A stretch of 8,086 bases of DNA from a bacterium (GTDB lineage: Bacteria; Patescibacteriota; Minisyncoccia; Moranbacterales; UBA2206), in NCBI GenBank assembly GCA_021779205.1, contig JAJYBE010000040.1, positions 1 to 8,086 of the forward strand, read 5' to 3'. Within the stretch, counting starts at the first letter, position 1; the number at the start of each line of letters is the position of its first letter. Shown piece after piece: positions 5,912 to 8,086 of the stretch. The position numbers were made by a program, and so were the translations under genes. A model generated the notes under the pieces. The model had not been told where the DNA came from. It saw nothing but the letters and a program-made list of their open reading frames with translations, and did no database searches.

Positions 5912-7366
5912 ATGCTTAAAGATTTGCATAAAAAATTAGTCGAAGGGGAAATTACTTCAGAAAAATTGACTGAGGAATATTTGCTTAAAATCGAAAGTGC
6001 GGATGAAAATATTGGCGCCTATTTGACAATAACAAAAGAATTGGCAATTGCGCAGGCGAAAAAAGTCGATGAAAAAATAAAAAGCGGAAAAACAATTGGA
6101 ATTTTAGAAGGAATACCAGGCGCAATAAAGGATAATATTTGCATTGAAGGAATCAGGACGACAGCGGCTTCAAAAATCTTGGATAATTATAACGCGCCCT
6201 ATGATGCGACTGTAATTAAAAAATTAAAAGAAGCGGGGAGTGTATTTTTGGGTAAAACGAATTTGGATGAATTTGCTATGGGATCTTCAACGGAAAATAG
6301 TGCATATGGAGTTACAAAAAATCCGTGCGATTTGAGGCGCGTTTCCGGAGGATCATCTGGAGGGTCAGCGGCAGCTGTGGCAGCTGATTTGGCTGTATGG
6401 GCATTGGGATCGGATACTGGAGGATCCATTAGACAGCCAGCTTCCTTTTGCGGAGTGGTTGGATTAAAGCCAACTTATGGAAGGGTTTCCCGCTATGGAT
6501 TATTAGCAATGGCATCGAGTTTGGACCAAATCGGGCCAATTACAAAAACAGTTGAAGACGCAGCGATTATTCTAGGCGCTATTTCCGGGTTTGATAAACA
6601 AGATGCTACTTCGGCGCACAGTTCTGAAAAGGCCTATGAAAAATATCTAACTGGCGGAATAGATGATTTGAAAATTGGTATAGTGAAAGAACATATTGAA
6701 AGTTTAAATGGAGAAATGCGTAAATCATTAGAAAAAACAATCGAAAAATATAAGAAACTCGGCGCTGATATTGTGGAAATAGAACTGCCTTATTCGCATT
6801 ATGCTCTTCCTGTTTATTATATTATTCAGCCATGCGAGGTGAGCTCTAATTTAGCGCGTTTTGATGGCATAAAATATGGATTAAGTTTTAATGATAACAA
6901 AGAGACCAAGATAAAAGACAACGAATTGCCAAAAAAATTATTGGAAACATATTTGGATTCTCGCCAATATGGTTTTGGAGCGGAAGTTAAAAGGAGAATT
7001 ATGCTTGGCACATACGCGCTTTCCGCAGGTTATTACGATGCTTATTACAAACGCGCCAAGAAAGTGAGAACATTGATTAGGAAAGATTTTGAAAAAGCTT
7101 TTTCCCAAGTAGATTTGATTCTTACGCCAACCACGCCGGAACCCGCTTTTAATATCGGAGATAAAACGGCGGATCCATTAAATATGTATTTAGCGGATAT
7201 TTTTACAATTACGGCTAATATTATCGGTGTACCGGCAATTTCTATTCCGAGTGAAGAAATTGAATTTGAAAAAACAAAATTACCCTTTGGTTTTCAACTT
7301 TTGGGAAAATGGTTCGACGAGGAAACAGTTTTGCGCGGAGCACATAATTATGAAATAAATAAATAA
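5912..7366 (+). CDS. gatA: Asp/Glu-tRNA amidotransferase subunit A (amidase)
   Basis: A 484-residue amidase-signature enzyme, full length for GatA (about 485). It hydrolyses glutamine and passes ammonia to GatB for transamidation of misacylated tRNA. The Ser-cisSer-Lys triad is visible: K73 in GIPGAIKDN, S148 in the GGSSGGS stretch (146-152) and S172 in GSDTGGSIRQP (166-176). Also present are GKTNLDEFAMGSSTENSAYG (114-133), GLKPTYGRVSRYGL (184-197), SSLDQIGPITKTVEDAA (202-218) and, near the C-terminus, the LTPTTPEPAF and IGVPAISIP stretches. No changed key residue is seen. The ATG at 5912 has no SD site and follows a T-rich gap of 14 nt after gatC. gatB is not in the window, although GatA needs it to act on tRNA, so it must be encoded elsewhere. 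The next gene starts one base after the stop, suggesting translational coupling. Confidence 0.96.
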   Translation: MLKDLHKKLVEGEITSEKLTEEYLLKIESADENIGAYLTITKELAIAQAKKVDEKIKSGKTIGILEGIPGAIKDNICIEGIRTTAASKILDNYNAPYDATVIKKLKEAGSVFLGKTNLDEFAMGSSTENSAYGVTKNPCDLRRVSGGSSGGSAAAVAADLAVWALGSDTGGSIRQPASFCGVVGLKPTYGRVSRYGLLAMASSLDQIGPITKTVEDAAIILGAISGFDKQDATSAHSSEKAYEKYLTGGIDDLKIGIVKEHIESLNGEMRKSLEKTIEKYKKLGADIVEIELPYSHYALPVYYIIQPCEVSSNLARFDGIKYGLSFNDNKETKIKDNELPKKLLETYLDSRQYGFGAEVKRRIMLGTYALSAGYYDAYYKRAKKVRTLIRKDFEKAFSQVDLILTPTTPEPAFNIGDKTADPLNMYLADIFTITANIIGVPAISIPSEEIEFEKTKLPFGFQLLGKWFDEETVLRGAHNYEINK

Positions 7367-7367
7367 A

Positions 7368-7901
7368 ATGGATGGATTGGATAATTTATTATCGGAATTT
7401 TATTTTTGGGGAAATTTATTTTTTTCTTCCTTGACATTTTCTTTGATAAGAGGGTTTTTGGAAATATATACTTTGGTTTTGATTGCCGATATGATTCTGC
7501 TTATAAAACAGCGAGGATTCAGTAATGATTTGCGCGATACTGTTTTGGGCATGAATGTTCCACCGGAGTTGATTACACAGAAAAGTAAATTACAAATAAA
7601 ATGGAATAAAATAAAAGAAAGAATGAAAGGCGAAGACCAGTCCGATTATAAGGTGGCGATTATTGAAGGGGATAATATTATTGATGACTTGATTGCAAGA
7701 ATGGGATATAAGGGCAACAATTTTGGTGAACGACTAGATGGCATTAATCCCGGACAAATTGAAAATATTGAGAGTTTGCGGTTTGCTCATAATGTGCGTA
7801 ATCAAATAATTCATAATGAAAATTTTGTTTTAACTAAAGATGATGCATATAAAGTGTTGGATTGTTTTGAGGAATTTTTACGTTATTTTCAAGTACTGTA
7901 A
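7368..7901 (+). CDS. Membrane-anchored protein with HEPN-like RNxxxH motif
   Basis: A 177-residue protein. Hydrophobic residues fill the N-terminal 47 positions, with one clear membrane helix at about 27-47 and a weaker, aromatic-rich hydrophobic stretch at 11-26. A charged segment follows, and the rest (about 70-177) is predicted helical and soluble. Near the C-terminus stands R144-N145-Q-I-I-H149 inside AHNVRNQIIHNENF, matching the Rx4-6H active-site pattern of HEPN-type RNases with the usual polar residue after Arg. The following TKDDAYKVLDCFEEFLRYF would form the last helix. I recall similar RN(x)3H membrane proteins in CPR genomes, but whether they cut RNA is unknown to me. It begins one base after gatA without an SD site, so it is probably coupled to it. 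No antitoxin-like partner (MNT) is adjacent. The HEPN assignment rests on one motif and predicted helicity. Confidence 0.72.
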   Translation: MDGLDNLLSEFYFWGNLFFSSLTFSLIRGFLEIYTLVLIADMILLIKQRGFSNDLRDTVLGMNVPPELITQKSKLQIKWNKIKERMKGEDQSDYKVAIIEGDNIIDDLIARMGYKGNNFGERLDGINPGQIENIESLRFAHNVRNQIIHNENFVLTKDDAYKVLDCFEEFLRYFQVL

Positions 7902-7930
7902 TCATTAAATAAGGATATTCTCGATTTTTA

Positions 7931-7959
7931 TTGACTAATGCATTTTTTTGCGTTAAACT
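7931..7959 (+). promoter_or_regulatory. Likely promoter of the initiator tRNA gene
   Basis: TTGACT (7931-7936, five of six) and TAAACT (7954-7959, four of six) are separated by 17 bp. Transcription would start near 7966, giving a 5' leader of about 20 nt for RNase P to remove. Near-copies TAATGCATT (7936-7944) and TAGTGCATT (7966-7974) lie exactly 30 bp apart, possibly by chance. Confidence 0.5.
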
Positions 7960-7985
7960 TATACATAGTGCATTATTATTTTTAT

Positions 7986-8057
7986 AGCGGGGTGGAGCAA
8001 TGGCAGCTCGGATGGCTCATAACCATCAGGTTGCAGGTTCGAGTCCTGCCCCCGCAA
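7986..8057 (+). tRNA. Initiator tRNA-Met (anticodon CAT)
   Basis: A full cloverleaf of 72 nt. Acceptor stem pairs run 7987-7992 with 8050-8055. The first position does not pair (A1 at 7986, A72 at 8056), a hallmark of bacterial initiator tRNA. D stem GAGC (7995-7998) with GCTC (8006-8009) has A11:T24, another initiator hallmark. Anticodon stem is 8011-8015 with 8023-8027, and the loop is CTCATAA with CAT at 8018-8020. Variable region is AGGTT; T stem GCAGG (8033-8037) pairs with CCTGC (8045-8049), with loop TTCGAGT. In the anticodon stem, G30:C40 and G31:C39 are kept but position 29:41 is T:A instead of G:C. A73 is followed by CAC, so CCA is not encoded and must be added. The D loop is short (seven bases). 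Confidence 0.94.
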
Positions 8058-8086
8058 CACAATGAATTTAAATAAAAAATAGTTTT

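Noticed and set aside
6199..6429. Open frame of 76 codons on the minus strand inside gatA
   Set aside because: It mirrors the Gly/Ser-rich amidase signature, which gives Pro/Ala-rich antisense translations. No start signals.
7936..7974. Repeat pair TAATGCATT / TAGTGCATT, 30 bp apart, as operator or start of an array
   Set aside because: Only two imperfect nine-base copies in AT-rich DNA. Too little for an array or a confident operator, so mentioned only with the tRNA promoter.
1..8086. Reassigned genetic code (TGA as Gly, as in Gracilibacteria/Absconditabacteria)
   Set aside because: TGA ends uvrA and the secreted-protein gene where the products should end, and no conserved protein here has an internal TGA.

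Overview
The window looks like a chromosomal segment of a small-genome, AT-rich bacterium. I would guess Patescibacteria/CPR, possibly a Parcubacteria-type lineage. This rests on the compact gene set, very short intergenic gaps, a strongly reduced UvrC, the style of LigA, a membrane-anchored RNxxxH (HEPN-like) protein of a kind I associate with this group, and a plus strand without Shine-Dalgarno sites. The genetic code appears standard: TGA ends uvrA and the first minus-strand gene, while TAA and TAG end others. The lineage call is inference; no rRNA is present.

Layout from left to right. The last 35 codons of uvrA enter on the plus strand. A minus-strand gene for a secreted protein of unknown function (187-912) follows, with its own ribosome binding site and intrinsic terminator. 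On the plus strand come a shortened UvrC nuclease (1008-2240) and, 7 nt later, a YgjP-type zinc metallopeptidase (2248-2922). A second minus-strand single-gene unit, an unknown 131-residue protein (2990-3385), has a near-consensus promoter, a perfect AGGAGG site and a strong terminator. Divergent from it runs a plus-strand cluster: ligA, gatC, gatA and an RNxxxH membrane protein (to 7901). The window ends with an initiator tRNA-Met (7986-8057) behind its own likely promoter.

How the genes fit together. UvrA, UvrC and LigA belong to nucleotide excision repair and its final sealing step. GatC and GatA are two of the three subunits of the tRNA-dependent amidotransferase; gatB is not in the window. 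With the initiator tRNA they add a translation theme. The two minus-strand genes look like independent cassettes lying between the housekeeping genes.

Points of most interest: a UvrC that keeps both nuclease active sites but lacks a large inter-domain segment, the C-terminal HhH domain and two of four Fe-S cysteines; a perfect extended -10 box inside the first codons of the longest ligA frame, implying a leaderless ligA mRNA starting at 3495; a clear contrast between SD-lacking plus-strand genes and SD-bearing minus-strand genes; the RNxxxH membrane protein directly behind gatA; and an initiator tRNA with an A1:A72 mismatch and a T:A pair where G29:C41 is usual. I see no convincing wholly new multi-gene system, and no CRISPR array, insertion sequence or prophage.
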